This document shows, piece after piece, positions 1 to 7,180 of a stretch of 31,103 nt of DNA. Under the pieces are notes generated by a model. That model was not told where the DNA came from, did not search any database, and worked only from the letters and a program-made list of their open reading frames with translations. The position numbers and the translations under genes were made by a program. Source of the DNA: Clostridiales bacterium (lineage in GTDB: Bacteria > Bacillota > Clostridia > Oscillospirales > CAG-272); assembly GCA_003523225.1 (NCBI GenBank), contig DPGK01000029.1:199391-230493 (forward strand), read 5' to 3'. Within the stretch, counting starts at the first letter, position 1. Every line of letters starts with the position of its first letter.

Positions 1-42
1 TCCAGCCGATACGGCTGGGAGGATATTGAGATCGGGGATGCT

Positions 43-858
43 ATGATCTTTTCTCACCGCACCACCGGATACACACGTGAAACCTTTACCGAAGGCTTTC
101 ACAGTCATGATTACAGTGAGCTGTTGGTGTATGTGGGCGGGGACGTCGAGTATATCGGCGAGAACACGCTCATGTCTCCAGTTTCCGGCTGTGCCGTCAG
201 CTTTTCGCCGGGAATTATGCACACGGCGCGCCTGCTTTCGGCGTCGGTCTACGAGAGATATGTGCTTTATTTCTTTCCGGATTTCTTTGAATATATGGGG
301 CGCACAGTGCCCATTCCCGGCTTTGACGGAAGCGTTGCATGTGCATCGAGGCTTATTCCCGCTGACAGCCGTCTTGCGGCAATACTTCACGACGCGGAGG
401 CAGCGGTCTGCTCTGATGCACCGTACGGCGGACTGCTTGCGCGTTCACTTATAATTTCGCTTTTCGGCGTGCTTGCCGCCTCCTCTCAGCGACCCGCCCC
501 GGCAACCGGAACGCTTACCGGTGAGCTTGCCGAGGTAAAGCGGTATATTGACGAAAATTATGCCCAGATACGCTCGGTGTCAGACGTCTCCGAACGGTTC
601 TTTTACAGCCGCGAGCATCTTTCGCGCACCTTCCGCAGTCACTTCAACGTGTCGCTTTCGGAATATATCGTCAAACGCCGGATATCCGAGAGCCTCGGGC
701 TTCTTGAGCATATGAGCGTCGCCGATGCCTGCTACGCCGTGGGGTTCGGAAATCAGACCTCCTTTATTTCCGCATTCCGGCGCATAGTAGGATGTCTGCC
801 GTCCGAGTATAAAAAAAGCCGGGAATGCCGCACTGATGTGCTTCGTCCCGGCGGATGA
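43..858 (+). CDS. AraC-family transcriptional regulator
   Basis: A probable DNA-binding activator or repressor of carbohydrate or stress genes. The N-terminal half (about residues 1-130, with a HSHDY motif near residue 21) looks like the cupin-type sensor arm of AraC proteins. The C-terminal 100 residues carry two helix-turn-helix units: SVSDVSERFFYSREHLSRTF, then the typical ADACYAVGFGNQTSFISAFR segment. The ATG at 43 follows GGGG at 34-37. However, the reading frame is open to the window edge and the upstream codons read like protein (YGWEDIEIGDA), so the true start may lie outside the window. No target operon is visible: the next gene is convergent. The effector is unknown. The family call is secure; the role is not. 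Confidence 0.88.
   Translation: MIFSHRTTGYTRETFTEGFHSHDYSELLVYVGGDVEYIGENTLMSPVSGCAVSFSPGIMHTARLLSASVYERYVLYFFPDFFEYMGRTVPIPGFDGSVACASRLIPADSRLAAILHDAEAAVCSDAPYGGLLARSLIISLFGVLAASSQRPAPATGTLTGELAEVKRYIDENYAQIRSVSDVSERFFYSREHLSRTFRSHFNVSLSEYIVKRRISESLGLLEHMSVADACYAVGFGNQTSFISAFRRIVGCLPSEYKKSRECRTDVLRPGG
811..852 (-). terminator. Intrinsic terminator of the radA-kinase operon, inside the araC 3' end
   Basis: A 7-bp GC-rich stem (818-824 GCCGGGA with 846-852 TCCCGGC) has a smaller inner hairpin (GCAC/GTGC). On the minus strand it is followed by seven U (the A-run at 811-817). It lies about 50 nt past the stop of the minus-strand kinase gene, and inside the last codons of the convergent AraC gene. 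Confidence 0.75.
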
Positions 859-899
859 AAATATTTTTCGGTTCGGATGCGCCCCATTAAAATGTGAAC

Positions 900-1412
900 T
901 CAGAATACGGGGTCTACCCGGTATTCACCGTCGATAAGTATGTACCGGCAGTTGTATCTTTGGCACCCATCAAGGCAACGGAGATTATCCTCCAGCAGTG
1001 TTTCCACCGTACAGTCCGAGTCGTCAAGCCTGTGCTCGATTGCGCAGGCGTATTTTTTTATATTGGAAAAATGCCCGGTTATATAGTCGCGGCTCATCAC
1101 AAGGCAAATGAAACGTATCTGCTCAAGATGATCGGGGGAAAAGTCCTTTTTCCAGTCAAATGGGATATTTACGCCTTCAACAATGAGGTTCTGACCGTTT
1201 TCGACTGCGGTCTTTACGATCTCACGCAGGATCGGCCAAAGGTAGTCCGTAAGCTTATCGTCATCCTCGGGCGTAAGGTCGGTGTTTTTGCTGCGTATCA
1301 GTCCCATTTTCAGAAGATCGACCGACAAATACGGGTATTTGTATTTTTCGGAGAGCTTTTGCGCCAGCAGGGTCTTGCCTGTGTGCGACGCACCCGAAAT
1401 AAGTATTATCAT
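900..1412 (-). CDS. Small P-loop kinase-like ATP-binding protein
   Basis: A 170-residue protein whose N-terminus MIILISGASHTGKT is a Walker A loop (GASHTGKT, residues 7-14). An acidic VDLLKMG segment follows, as in adenylate-kinase/zeta-toxin/2-phosphoglycerate-kinase-like folds. The LIVEGVNIP stretch near residue 83 resembles the second nucleotide-kinase strand with an acidic residue. It probably phosphorylates a small molecule, but the substrate cannot be read from the sequence. The ATG at 1412 has GAGGA just upstream. It begins 27 nt after radA on the same strand, so the two are probably co-transcribed. No toxin-antitoxin partner is adjacent, which argues against a zeta toxin. Confidence 0.72.
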   Translation of the reverse strand: MIILISGASHTGKTLLAQKLSEKYKYPYLSVDLLKMGLIRSKNTDLTPEDDDKLTDYLWPILREIVKTAVENGQNLIVEGVNIPFDWKKDFSPDHLEQIRFICLVMSRDYITGHFSNIKKYACAIEHRLDDSDCTVETLLEDNLRCLDGCQRYNCRYILIDGEYRVDPVF

Positions 1413-1439
1413 GTTTTATCCTCAGAAGCGAGCACCCGC

Positions 1440-2837
1440 TTACTTTGCGTCCCGCAAAAGCGGCAGCAGCTCGTAGATGCTCTTTATCGGTATAAGCTTT
1501 ATTTTGCAGTCGATATGACGTTTTTCAAGGTTGCGGCAGGGAACCACCGCGCGGGAAAATCCGAGCCTTTCCACCTCACGGACGCGGTTTTCAAGCGAGG
1601 CGACGGCACGGCATTCGCCGGCAAGTCCGATCTCGCCGATGGCAACAAGGTCGTCGGGAATTATTTTGTCTGTTATCGAGGATATCATTGCAAGCGCCGC
1701 GGCAAGGTCGGACGCCGGCTCGTCAAGCCTCAATCCGCCGATGACGTTGAGATAAAGGTCGTTGGCTGAAAAGCGCAGTCCGAGCCGCTTTTCAAGCACC
1801 GCCAGCAAAAGGCACATCCGGTTGTAATCTACTCCGTTTGAGGTGCGGCGCGGGGCAGGGAAGGTCGTGGGACAGACCAGTGCCTGAATTTCGGCTATTA
1901 TAGGTCGCGTACCCTCCATGGTGCATGCGGCGCAGTTGCCGGACACGTTTTTGGGTCTGCCTGCCAGCAGCATTTCGGAGGGGTTGGGAACCTCCTCAAG
2001 ACCGCGGTCTGTCATTTCAAAAACGCCGATCTCATTTGTGGAGCCGTAGCGGTTCTTGCCCGCACGGATTATCCGGTACGCCTGACTGTGCTCGCCCTCA
2101 AAGCAAAGCACCGCGTCAACCATGTGCTCGAGTATCTTAGGTCCCGCTATCGAGCCTTCCTTATTTACGTGTCCGACCAGAATGACCGAAACGCCGTCGT
2201 TTTTCGCCTTTCCGATAAAAGACATCGCCGACTCACGCACCTGTGAGACGCTTCCGGGCGATGAGGCGGAATATGGGGTGTAGACCGTTTGTATCGAGTC
2301 GATTATCATCACATCCGGCTTTACCCGCGAGGCTTCGGAAAGGATCTTGTCTATATTGGTCTCGGTAAGCAGATACAATTGCGGCGAGCTGACACCAAGC
2401 CGCGCCGCGCGCAGCTTAAGCTGCCCCCCGGATTCCTCCCCGGAGACGTAAAGCACCCGCCTTGTCGCGCAAAGTATGCCGCTTATCTGCAAAAGCAGTG
2501 TTGACTTGCCGATCCCCGGCTCGCCGGTCAGCAGCACGACCGAGCCGCGTACAAGTCCGCCTCCCAGCACCCGGTCAAGCTCGCGCAGTCCGGTCTCGGA
2601 GCGGATGCACTCATCGGCTGTCATTTCGGTAAGCGGCAGCGCCCGGCTTCCGGTGCCTACGGTAAAGGCGCGCCGCGCCTCCGACGCCGCACTTTTGGCT
2701 TCCTCAGCGGGGGACAGCTTTTCCACCGCGTCCTCCACAAATGAATTCCATGCGCCGCACTGCGGGCATTTGCCCATCCATTTCGGACTTTCATATCCGC
2801 AGGAGGTGCAAACGTATATAGTCTTTATGCCTTTCAT
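1440..2837 (-). CDS. radA: DNA repair protein RadA (Sms)
   Basis: RadA is a RecA-related hexameric helicase that promotes branch migration in recombination and repair. All hallmarks are visible. A four-cysteine zinc finger lies at C10, C13, C24 and C27. Walker A GEPGIGKST lies at about 105-113. The RadA-specific KNRYG motif (usually KNRFG) is near residue 262. A Lon-protease-like C-terminal domain starts near 330 (LNVIGGLRLDEPASDLA). I set the start at the ATG at 2837: the AAAAGGA site is about 8 nt upstream, while the alternative TTG at 2843 is only about 2 nt from it. Length 465 is normal. It is transcribed from the promoter at 2874-2902 and followed by the small kinase. Confidence 0.96.
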   Translation of the reverse strand: MKGIKTIYVCTSCGYESPKWMGKCPQCGAWNSFVEDAVEKLSPAEEAKSAASEARRAFTVGTGSRALPLTEMTADECIRSETGLRELDRVLGGGLVRGSVVLLTGEPGIGKSTLLLQISGILCATRRVLYVSGEESGGQLKLRAARLGVSSPQLYLLTETNIDKILSEASRVKPDVMIIDSIQTVYTPYSASSPGSVSQVRESAMSFIGKAKNDGVSVILVGHVNKEGSIAGPKILEHMVDAVLCFEGEHSQAYRIIRAGKNRYGSTNEIGVFEMTDRGLEEVPNPSEMLLAGRPKNVSGNCAACTMEGTRPIIAEIQALVCPTTFPAPRRTSNGVDYNRMCLLLAVLEKRLGLRFSANDLYLNVIGGLRLDEPASDLAAALAMISSITDKIIPDDLVAIGEIGLAGECRAVASLENRVREVERLGFSRAVVPCRNLEKRHIDCKIKLIPIKSIYELLPLLRDAK

Positions 2838-2873
2838 GTTCAAGGTCCTTTTCGTCCGCTGTTTTATAAGTCA

Positions 2874-2902
2874 ATTATACACGACTTTGAAGAGTCAGTC
2901 AA
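2874..2902 (-). promoter_or_regulatory. Sigma-A promoter of radA
   Basis: On the minus strand TTGACT (2897-2902), a 17-nt spacer and TATAAT (2874-2879) sit about 37 nt upstream of the radA ATG. Confidence 0.75.
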
Positions 2903-2981
2903 GAGGAATTTGGAGCGACAGGAAAGGATGCCCCAAATTCGCATGCCGCAGGATAGACACGATGCCCGATCATGTCGCTTT

Positions 2982-3746
2982 TCACGGAGAAATCCCGGAT
3001 CCCTGCTTTGAGCGCAGATATGCGTACATTATTACAAGGCTCAGTTTTTTCTGATATTCCGGCGCGGCAAGCGCGGCGCATTCTTCGGGATTTGAGAGGA
3101 ATCCACACTCAACAAGCACCGCCGGGGTGACGGCGCGGTCGAGAAGGTAAATTCCGCTGCCCGCCGCCTTGACCCTGCGGTCGTTGTCGGGCTGCAGATA
3201 TGTCTGCGTCGCTGATTGGATCTCCTTTGCAAGTGTGAAGCTCTTTTCGTCATTTTTTGAATACCACACCTGAAGTCCGTTCCATTTTTCCTGCGGAAAT
3301 GCGTTCATGTGTATGCTTATGAAATCAGCGTCAGGATGAGCTCGTGCGCAGTCGAGCCGCGCGGCAAGGTCAAGGACTTTTTTGCGACCCTTGAAATCAA
3401 CGCTGCGGTCGTAAAGCAGAATATCCTCAGTCCTTGTAAGCGTCACATCCACCCCTCCGACTCGAAGCATTGATGCAAGGGTGAGGGAGAGGGAAAGATT
3501 TATGTCCTTTTCGGTCGTTCCGTCCCTGCCGGAGCAGCCGCCGTCCTCTCCGCCGTGTCCGGGGTCGATCACAACAGCGTATCTTTCTCCCGAAGGAGTG
3601 CCGCCAGACTCGGAGGCGTACGGTCTTGACGTGAGGTAGCCGAACAGCAGCGTCATTCCGGCGCACAAAAGGCAGAATACCACTGCCAGCGCTAAAAATG
3701 CAAGTGCGATAGTTGCAGTACCCCTTCGTCTGTTTTGTTCTTTCAT
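2982..3746 (-). CDS. N-acetylmuramoyl-L-alanine amidase (Amidase_3, CwlD-like)
   Basis: A zinc amidase that cleaves the lactyl-amide bond between N-acetylmuramic acid and the stem peptide. One N-terminal membrane helix (residues 11-38) precedes the Amidase_3 domain (about 57-250). The zinc and catalytic residues are visible: H64 in DPGHGG, E79 in TTEKDINL, H146 in SIHMNA and E213 in VECGF. It resembles CwlD, which makes muramic-delta-lactam in spore cortex, but nothing here proves sporulation. A longer reading with ATG at 3854 is unlikely: that codon sits in the acp terminator tail. The chosen ATG at 3746 follows AGAAGG closely, and the protein then begins MKEQNRRRG directly before the helix. 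A 7-bp stem (GACGCCG/CGGCGTC) precedes the start. Confidence 0.9.
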   Translation of the reverse strand: MKEQNRRRGTATIALAFLALAVVFCLLCAGMTLLFGYLTSRPYASESGGTPSGERYAVVIDPGHGGEDGGCSGRDGTTEKDINLSLSLTLASMLRVGGVDVTLTRTEDILLYDRSVDFKGRKKVLDLAARLDCARAHPDADFISIHMNAFPQEKWNGLQVWYSKNDEKSFTLAKEIQSATQTYLQPDNDRRVKAAGSGIYLLDRAVTPAVLVECGFLSNPEECAALAAPEYQKKLSLVIMYAYLRSKQGSGISP

Positions 3747-3800
3747 GCCTTCTCTGACGCCGCGTATGAGATTCAGATTAACACGGCGTCCCCCGTAGAT

Positions 3801-3830
3801 TTTATATTCCGACGGCGCGCGATATGACAA
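3801..3830 (-). promoter_or_regulatory. Probable promoter of the amidase gene
   Basis: On the minus strand TTGTCA (3825-3830), an 18-nt spacer and TATAAA (3801-3806), placed just after the acp terminator. It supports a start downstream of this point. It is weaker than the other promoters in the window. Confidence 0.5.
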
Positions 3831-3871
3831 AAATAAAAAAAGAAGCCGCCGCACATACGCGGCAGCTTCTT
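3831..3871 (-). terminator. Intrinsic terminator of the acyl carrier protein gene
   Basis: A 13-bp stem (3840-3852 with 3859-3871, one G-U pair, 6-nt loop) is followed on the minus strand by a U-rich tail. It begins 7 nt after the acp stop codon. Confidence 0.9.
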
Positions 3872-3877
3872 AATCAA

Positions 3878-4111
3878 TCAGTTTTTGCTCTGAAGTCCGT
3901 CAAGATACTTCACTACGTCGCCAACGGTGACGAAGGTATGGATGTCGTCGTCCTGAATATCGACGCCGAAGGTTTCCTCACAGCGCATGACCAGCTCAGC
4001 AAGCTCGATGGAATTGATTCCGAGATCATTTGAAAGTTCAGCCTCTGGAGTTATTTTATCCTCCTCAACCTGCAGCTCGTCAACCAGCAGTGCTTTGAAT
4101 TGTTCAAACAT
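3878..4111 (-). CDS. acpP: Acyl carrier protein
   Basis: A 77-residue acidic carrier protein. A phosphopantetheine arm on the serine of GINSIEL (about residue 34) would carry acyl intermediates for fatty acid or related synthesis. Helix II (SIELAELVMRCEETFGVDI) and the TVGDVVKYL end fit the family. The usual DSL is NSI here, which is seen in some Firmicute carriers but is a small deviation. The start is the ATG at 4111, preceded by GGAGG at 8-nt spacing. An in-frame ATG at 4150 has no ribosome site and would add 13 atypical residues. It is a single-gene unit with its own consensus promoter and terminator and no fab genes nearby, so a specialised carrier cannot be excluded. Confidence 0.92.
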   Translation of the reverse strand: MFEQFKALLVDELQVEEDKITPEAELSNDLGINSIELAELVMRCEETFGVDIQDDDIHTFVTVGDVVKYLDGLQSKN

Positions 4112-4152
4112 TAAAACAGCCTCCGAATAGAATGTGCATTGCAACTTCATTA

Positions 4153-4181
4153 ATTATAACTCTAAAAAGTCGGTGTGTCAA
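4153..4181 (-). promoter_or_regulatory. Consensus sigma-A promoter of acpP
   Basis: TTGACA (4176-4181), a 17-nt spacer and TATAAT (4153-4158) on the minus strand: a perfect consensus, so strong constitutive expression is expected. Confidence 0.88.
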
Positions 4182-4269
4182 TAGCTATTTGCCGAATATT
4201 TGAAAAATACGCCCGTAAAAACGCATATTTCAGAGGTTTATAAGCGTTATCCGGCTGCGTGCGGACGGC

Positions 4270-5628
4270 TCAGAGATACCCGCCGCGCTTTTTCTTTTTT
4301 GATGCTCTGAGAAACGCGCGTATTATATTGTATAGCAGGGTGATGATAACCGCGCTCACTATTGTAGCGATAAATACACGGCTCTGGGAAAACTCGCGTA
4401 TCCGTTCCATTTGATAAAGCAGCTCGCTGCGCGCGACTCCGGTCTTGGTGACAAGCGGGACGGTCGTCAGCACCTCGCCGTTGTATTTCACTGTTATGAA
4501 GCCGCACTGCACTCCTGCGGTGAATGGGGCTTCAAGGGAATCGAGGGTAAGCTTTGTAGTAAAGGTAATGTCGCTACCAACTTCCGCCGAGGTAGGCAGA
4601 TAATATGAATAAGACGCGGCGGGAACAAGCAGTACCGAATCCACATCAGAGGACAGGGTCACGGGAAGCTCGCATATCAGGGTCGAGGCTGAAAGCACCT
4701 CGCGGTATCCGTAATTGCGGAACGCCCAGCCGATAATGTCGGTGGCTGTCGTGTATGCCGATATCGTGCCGTCCTCAAGCTCTCTGCCTCCCATTATCAC
4801 GCAGATATAGCTTGTGCCGTCCTTGGCGGCAAGCGTGGTAAGAGAGTAACCTGCCTCCTCGGTCATTCCGAGATTCATTCCGCGGCAGAGGGAATTATAG
4901 TATTTTCCGCTTGAGACCTTGGATACAAGCTCGTTGCGGTTGCTTACGGTATATTTCTTTTCGCTGCCCTCGAGCGTATATTTCGGCTCGGAGGTCACGA
5001 GCATGAAAAAATCTGATTTTGAAAGCTCAAGGGCGAGTTTCGCCACATCTGCGGCGGTGGTGCGCATAAGTCTGTCGTGCATACCGGTGGGATTGGTATA
5101 CCGCGTGTTTGTCATGCCCAGCTCGGTGGTTTTTGCGTTCATAAGCGTGACAAAGGATTCCGTGTCCCCTGCTGCCAGCTTTGCAAGCACTACCGCTCCG
5201 TCATTGTAGCAGCCGGCAAAGGCAATATAAAACAGATCACGTATCGTTACCGTGTCGCCCCCGGTCAGACCGTAGCGCGTGCCTGACACTCCGGCAACCA
5301 TATCGTCCGTTATCGTTATTTTTTCGGAAAGACGACCCGACAGCTTATCAAGTGCTACCAAAGCCGTCATAAGCTTTACGGATGAAGCGGGATATACCAG
5401 CTTTTCCGGGTCTTTTGACAGTACGACCGTGCCGCTTTCGGGATTGTAAAGGTATACAGCGTCTGCGTTGTCAAGAGACGGTGCGGCTTCGGCTATGCTG
5501 CCGGAATTATCCGTAGCGGCAGATGCAGGTGAGAGCAACGGCAAAAGAGCCGCGACTGCGATAAAAATTACCGCGGCGCGGATGTATATGGATATTTCCT
5601 TTTTATTTGCGGATCTTTCCGGTTTCAT
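4270..5628 (-). CDS. dacA: Penicillin-binding D-alanyl-D-alanine carboxypeptidase family protein (S11) with altered active-site motifs
   Basis: The S11 family trims the terminal D-Ala from peptidoglycan stems. Visible parts: a signal/anchor helix (17-37), SSVK at 82-85 (catalytic S82 and K85 of SxxK), the AGCYNDGA segment at 138-145, the TNPTGMHD strand near 178, and a C-terminal membrane helix (about 409-431) followed by a KKKKRGG tail. Two canonical motifs differ. SxN is C140-Y141-N142, and the position of KTG reads N252-L253-G254 within GMNLGMTEEAG. The KTG Lys normally binds the substrate carboxylate, so activity may be reduced, altered or lost. The codons were checked by reading the DNA. 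The gene starts directly at the end of ribF (0-nt gap), so the two are translationally coupled. The symbol is by family only. Confidence 0.85.
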   Translation of the reverse strand: MKPERSANKKEISIYIRAAVIFIAVAALLPLLSPASAATDNSGSIAEAAPSLDNADAVYLYNPESGTVVLSKDPEKLVYPASSVKLMTALVALDKLSGRLSEKITITDDMVAGVSGTRYGLTGGDTVTIRDLFYIAFAGCYNDGAVVLAKLAAGDTESFVTLMNAKTTELGMTNTRYTNPTGMHDRLMRTTAADVAKLALELSKSDFFMLVTSEPKYTLEGSEKKYTVSNRNELVSKVSSGKYYNSLCRGMNLGMTEEAGYSLTTLAAKDGTSYICVIMGGRELEDGTISAYTTATDIIGWAFRNYGYREVLSASTLICELPVTLSSDVDSVLLVPAASYSYYLPTSAEVGSDITFTTKLTLDSLEAPFTAGVQCGFITVKYNGEVLTTVPLVTKTGVARSELLYQMERIREFSQSRVFIATIVSAVIITLLYNIIRAFLRASKKKKRGGYL

Positions 5629-6591
5629 TTATGCTTTTTCGTGATCGGTAAAATAATTCCGCGCGGCGGCAACATCGCGCTCTATCTGCGTGACAAGGTC
5701 TTTGGGGGATGCGAATTTCATTTCTCCGCGCAGTCTTTTGTGAAAAAACACTCTTGGAGAACTGCCGTAAAGAGAAACTCCGGGGTCAGCGAGCAGGTGA
5801 GTTTCATACCTGAACACTCCGCTTGCGTCCATTGTCGGCGCTTCTCCTGCATCGGTTACGGCGGGAAGCGGTTCTTTTTTGGGGGAAAGGATTACTGTGC
5901 TGACATAAACGCCTGGAAGAAGTGTCGCCGCCCCCTGCGGCGGAAGCTGGTTGAAGGTCGGAAAGCCGAGCTTTGCCCCGTCGCCTCTGCCGTGGCGGAC
6001 CTCGCCGCAGACCGAAAAGGGATGACCGAGCAGGGCGCTTGCTTCCTCAATACAGCCGCGCGCGATAAGTTCGCGTATGCGGCTGGAGCTTATTGCTTTT
6101 CCGCCCTCCATTACGGGGGGCAGGATCTCAACGCGGTCGCCGCCAAAGAAGTCGCGCAGGGTATCGGGCGTTCCCATGGCGTTTCTGCCGAAGGTGAAGT
6201 TAAAGCCGCAGGCGGCAGCCCGGCAATGGCAGAGATCCGAAAGTATCTCACCGGCAAATTGCAATGGCGTCAGCTCACGCACTTCCGCGAAATCGGCAAT
6301 GAAGGCAAACTCAAGCCCCGCTTCGGCAAAAAGCCGACATTTTTCCGCAGTGTCCGTAAGTATCGGCGCGCTTTTCCCGAAAAAAGCCGCAGGCGGTTCG
6401 CTGAAGCAGAAAACTCCGCAGCTTAACCGCTTTCTGCCTGCCGAAAGCCGTTCCGCAAGGGACGCGGCTGCGTCGGTGATTTTCCGGTGAGCCGTATGAA
6501 AGCCGTCAAAACAGCCGAGCGCCAGGGCGCAGTCAAAAGAACCGGCGGGCGGACAGTCGGGCGTGAGGGGGATAAACTTTATACCGTACAT
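5629..6591 (-). CDS. ribF: Bifunctional riboflavin kinase / FAD synthetase
   Basis: RibF converts riboflavin to FMN and then FAD. The N-terminal adenylyltransferase domain has GCFDGFHTAH (26-35; family form GNFDGVHxGH) and ISSSRIRELIARG near residue 168. The C-terminal kinase domain has the RHGRGDGAKLGFPTFN motif near 200 and PGVYVSTV. Length 320 is typical. Cysteine replaces the usual Asn in the first motif and Ala replaces the Gly before the second His; both are tolerable changes. It starts 8 nt after ireB and abuts dacA, so ireB-ribF-dacA form one operon. No riboflavin (FMN) riboswitch is visible upstream. Confidence 0.95.
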   Translation of the reverse strand: MYGIKFIPLTPDCPPAGSFDCALALGCFDGFHTAHRKITDAAASLAERLSAGRKRLSCGVFCFSEPPAAFFGKSAPILTDTAEKCRLFAEAGLEFAFIADFAEVRELTPLQFAGEILSDLCHCRAAACGFNFTFGRNAMGTPDTLRDFFGGDRVEILPPVMEGGKAISSSRIRELIARGCIEEASALLGHPFSVCGEVRHGRGDGAKLGFPTFNQLPPQGAATLLPGVYVSTVILSPKKEPLPAVTDAGEAPTMDASGVFRYETHLLADPGVSLYGSSPRVFFHKRLRGEMKFASPKDLVTQIERDVAAARNYFTDHEKA

Positions 6592-6599
6592 ACGGCGGC

Positions 6600-6872
6600 T
6601 TACACTCCGATATAATATTTTACCAGCGCTTCAAGAAGCTCGTCGCGGTCAAAGCGGCTGATGAGGGTGCGCGCATTTTTGTGGTTTGTGATGTATGTGG
6701 GATCCTCCGAGAGGATGTACCCCACAAGCTGGCTTATTGGGTTGTAGCCCTTCTCGATAAGCGCGGTGTAGACCGCGAGCAATGTCTCGCGTATCATTTT
6801 GTCGTTATCGCTGAGCCGGGTGAACTCGCGCGTTTCGCGGTTCAGCTCTTTTCCTGTCTCTTTACTGAGCAT
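6600..6872 (-). CDS. ireB: IreB family regulatory phosphoprotein (UPF0297)
   Basis: A 90-residue member of the IreB/YrzL family (UPF0297). In Enterococcus faecalis it is phosphorylated by the PASTA kinase IreK and affects cephalosporin tolerance. The signature [26 protein letters not shown], followed by [12 protein letters not shown] and [18 protein letters not shown], is complete. The start at 6872 follows AAGGAAGG. The usual partners in Firmicutes (yqgF/ruvX and a DUF1292 gene) are absent; here it heads an operon with ribF and a penicillin-binding-family gene. The promoter is at 6980-7008. Confidence 0.94.
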   Translation of the reverse strand: MLSKETGKELNRETREFTRLSDNDKMIRETLLAVYTALIEKGYNPISQLVGYILSEDPTYITNHKNARTLISRFDRDELLEALVKYYIGV

Positions 6873-6979
6873 CAGGGTATACCTTCCTTTCTTAGGAATC
6901 TGTCAATCTGTATTGCAGTGATCGTTATTTAGTTGCAGTATTGGATTTCCTCTGCGGGCGAAAAAATAATTCCATACTA

Positions 6980-7008
6980 ATTATACCCTATCCGGAACAG
7001 GTTTTCAA
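6980..7008 (-). promoter_or_regulatory. Sigma-A promoter of ireB-ribF-dacA
   Basis: On the minus strand TTGAAA (7003-7008), a 17-nt spacer and TATAAT (6980-6985). It gives a 5' leader of about 100 nt. The gene-free stretch 6873-7180 holds this promoter, the divergent one at 7110-7138 and a short palindrome, and nothing else I can recognise. Confidence 0.8.
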
Positions 7009-7084
7009 GCCTTTTTGAAATGAATAAAAAAAATTTAATATTCTTGATCGTCCTTGCCGTTGTCATCTGCCGCAGAGTATTAAA

Positions 7085-7094
7085 TTTGCGCAAA
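7085..7094. promoter_or_regulatory. Short palindrome, possible operator
   Basis: TTTGCGCAAA is a perfect 10-bp palindrome 15 nt upstream of the -35 box of the TerB operon and between two divergent promoters. It could be a regulator site, but a 10-bp palindrome in AT-rich DNA can occur by chance. Confidence 0.25.
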
Positions 7095-7109
7095 AATCAG
7101 CTATTGTGA

Positions 7110-7138
7110 TTGACATATATAAAAAAGCATGGTAAAAT
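7110..7138 (+). promoter_or_regulatory. Promoter of the TerB/BrxD/BrxHI-like operon
   Basis: TTGACA (7110-7115), a 17-nt spacer and TAAAAT (7133-7138), with an extended -10 TG at 7130-7131. The predicted transcript start is near 7145, giving a leader of about 36 nt. Confidence 0.82.
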
Positions 7139-7180
7139 AATATATTAATCAAAATCGCTGAAGGCGGAAGGGGTGAGGAC

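Noticed and set aside
900..1412. Zeta toxin of a toxin-antitoxin pair
   Set aside because: The P-loop resembles zeta toxins, but no antitoxin gene is adjacent and the gene is co-oriented with radA.
894..1769. 291-residue plus-strand reading frame
   Set aside because: It lies antisense to the P-loop kinase and radA, has no family features and no separate promoter or ribosome site.
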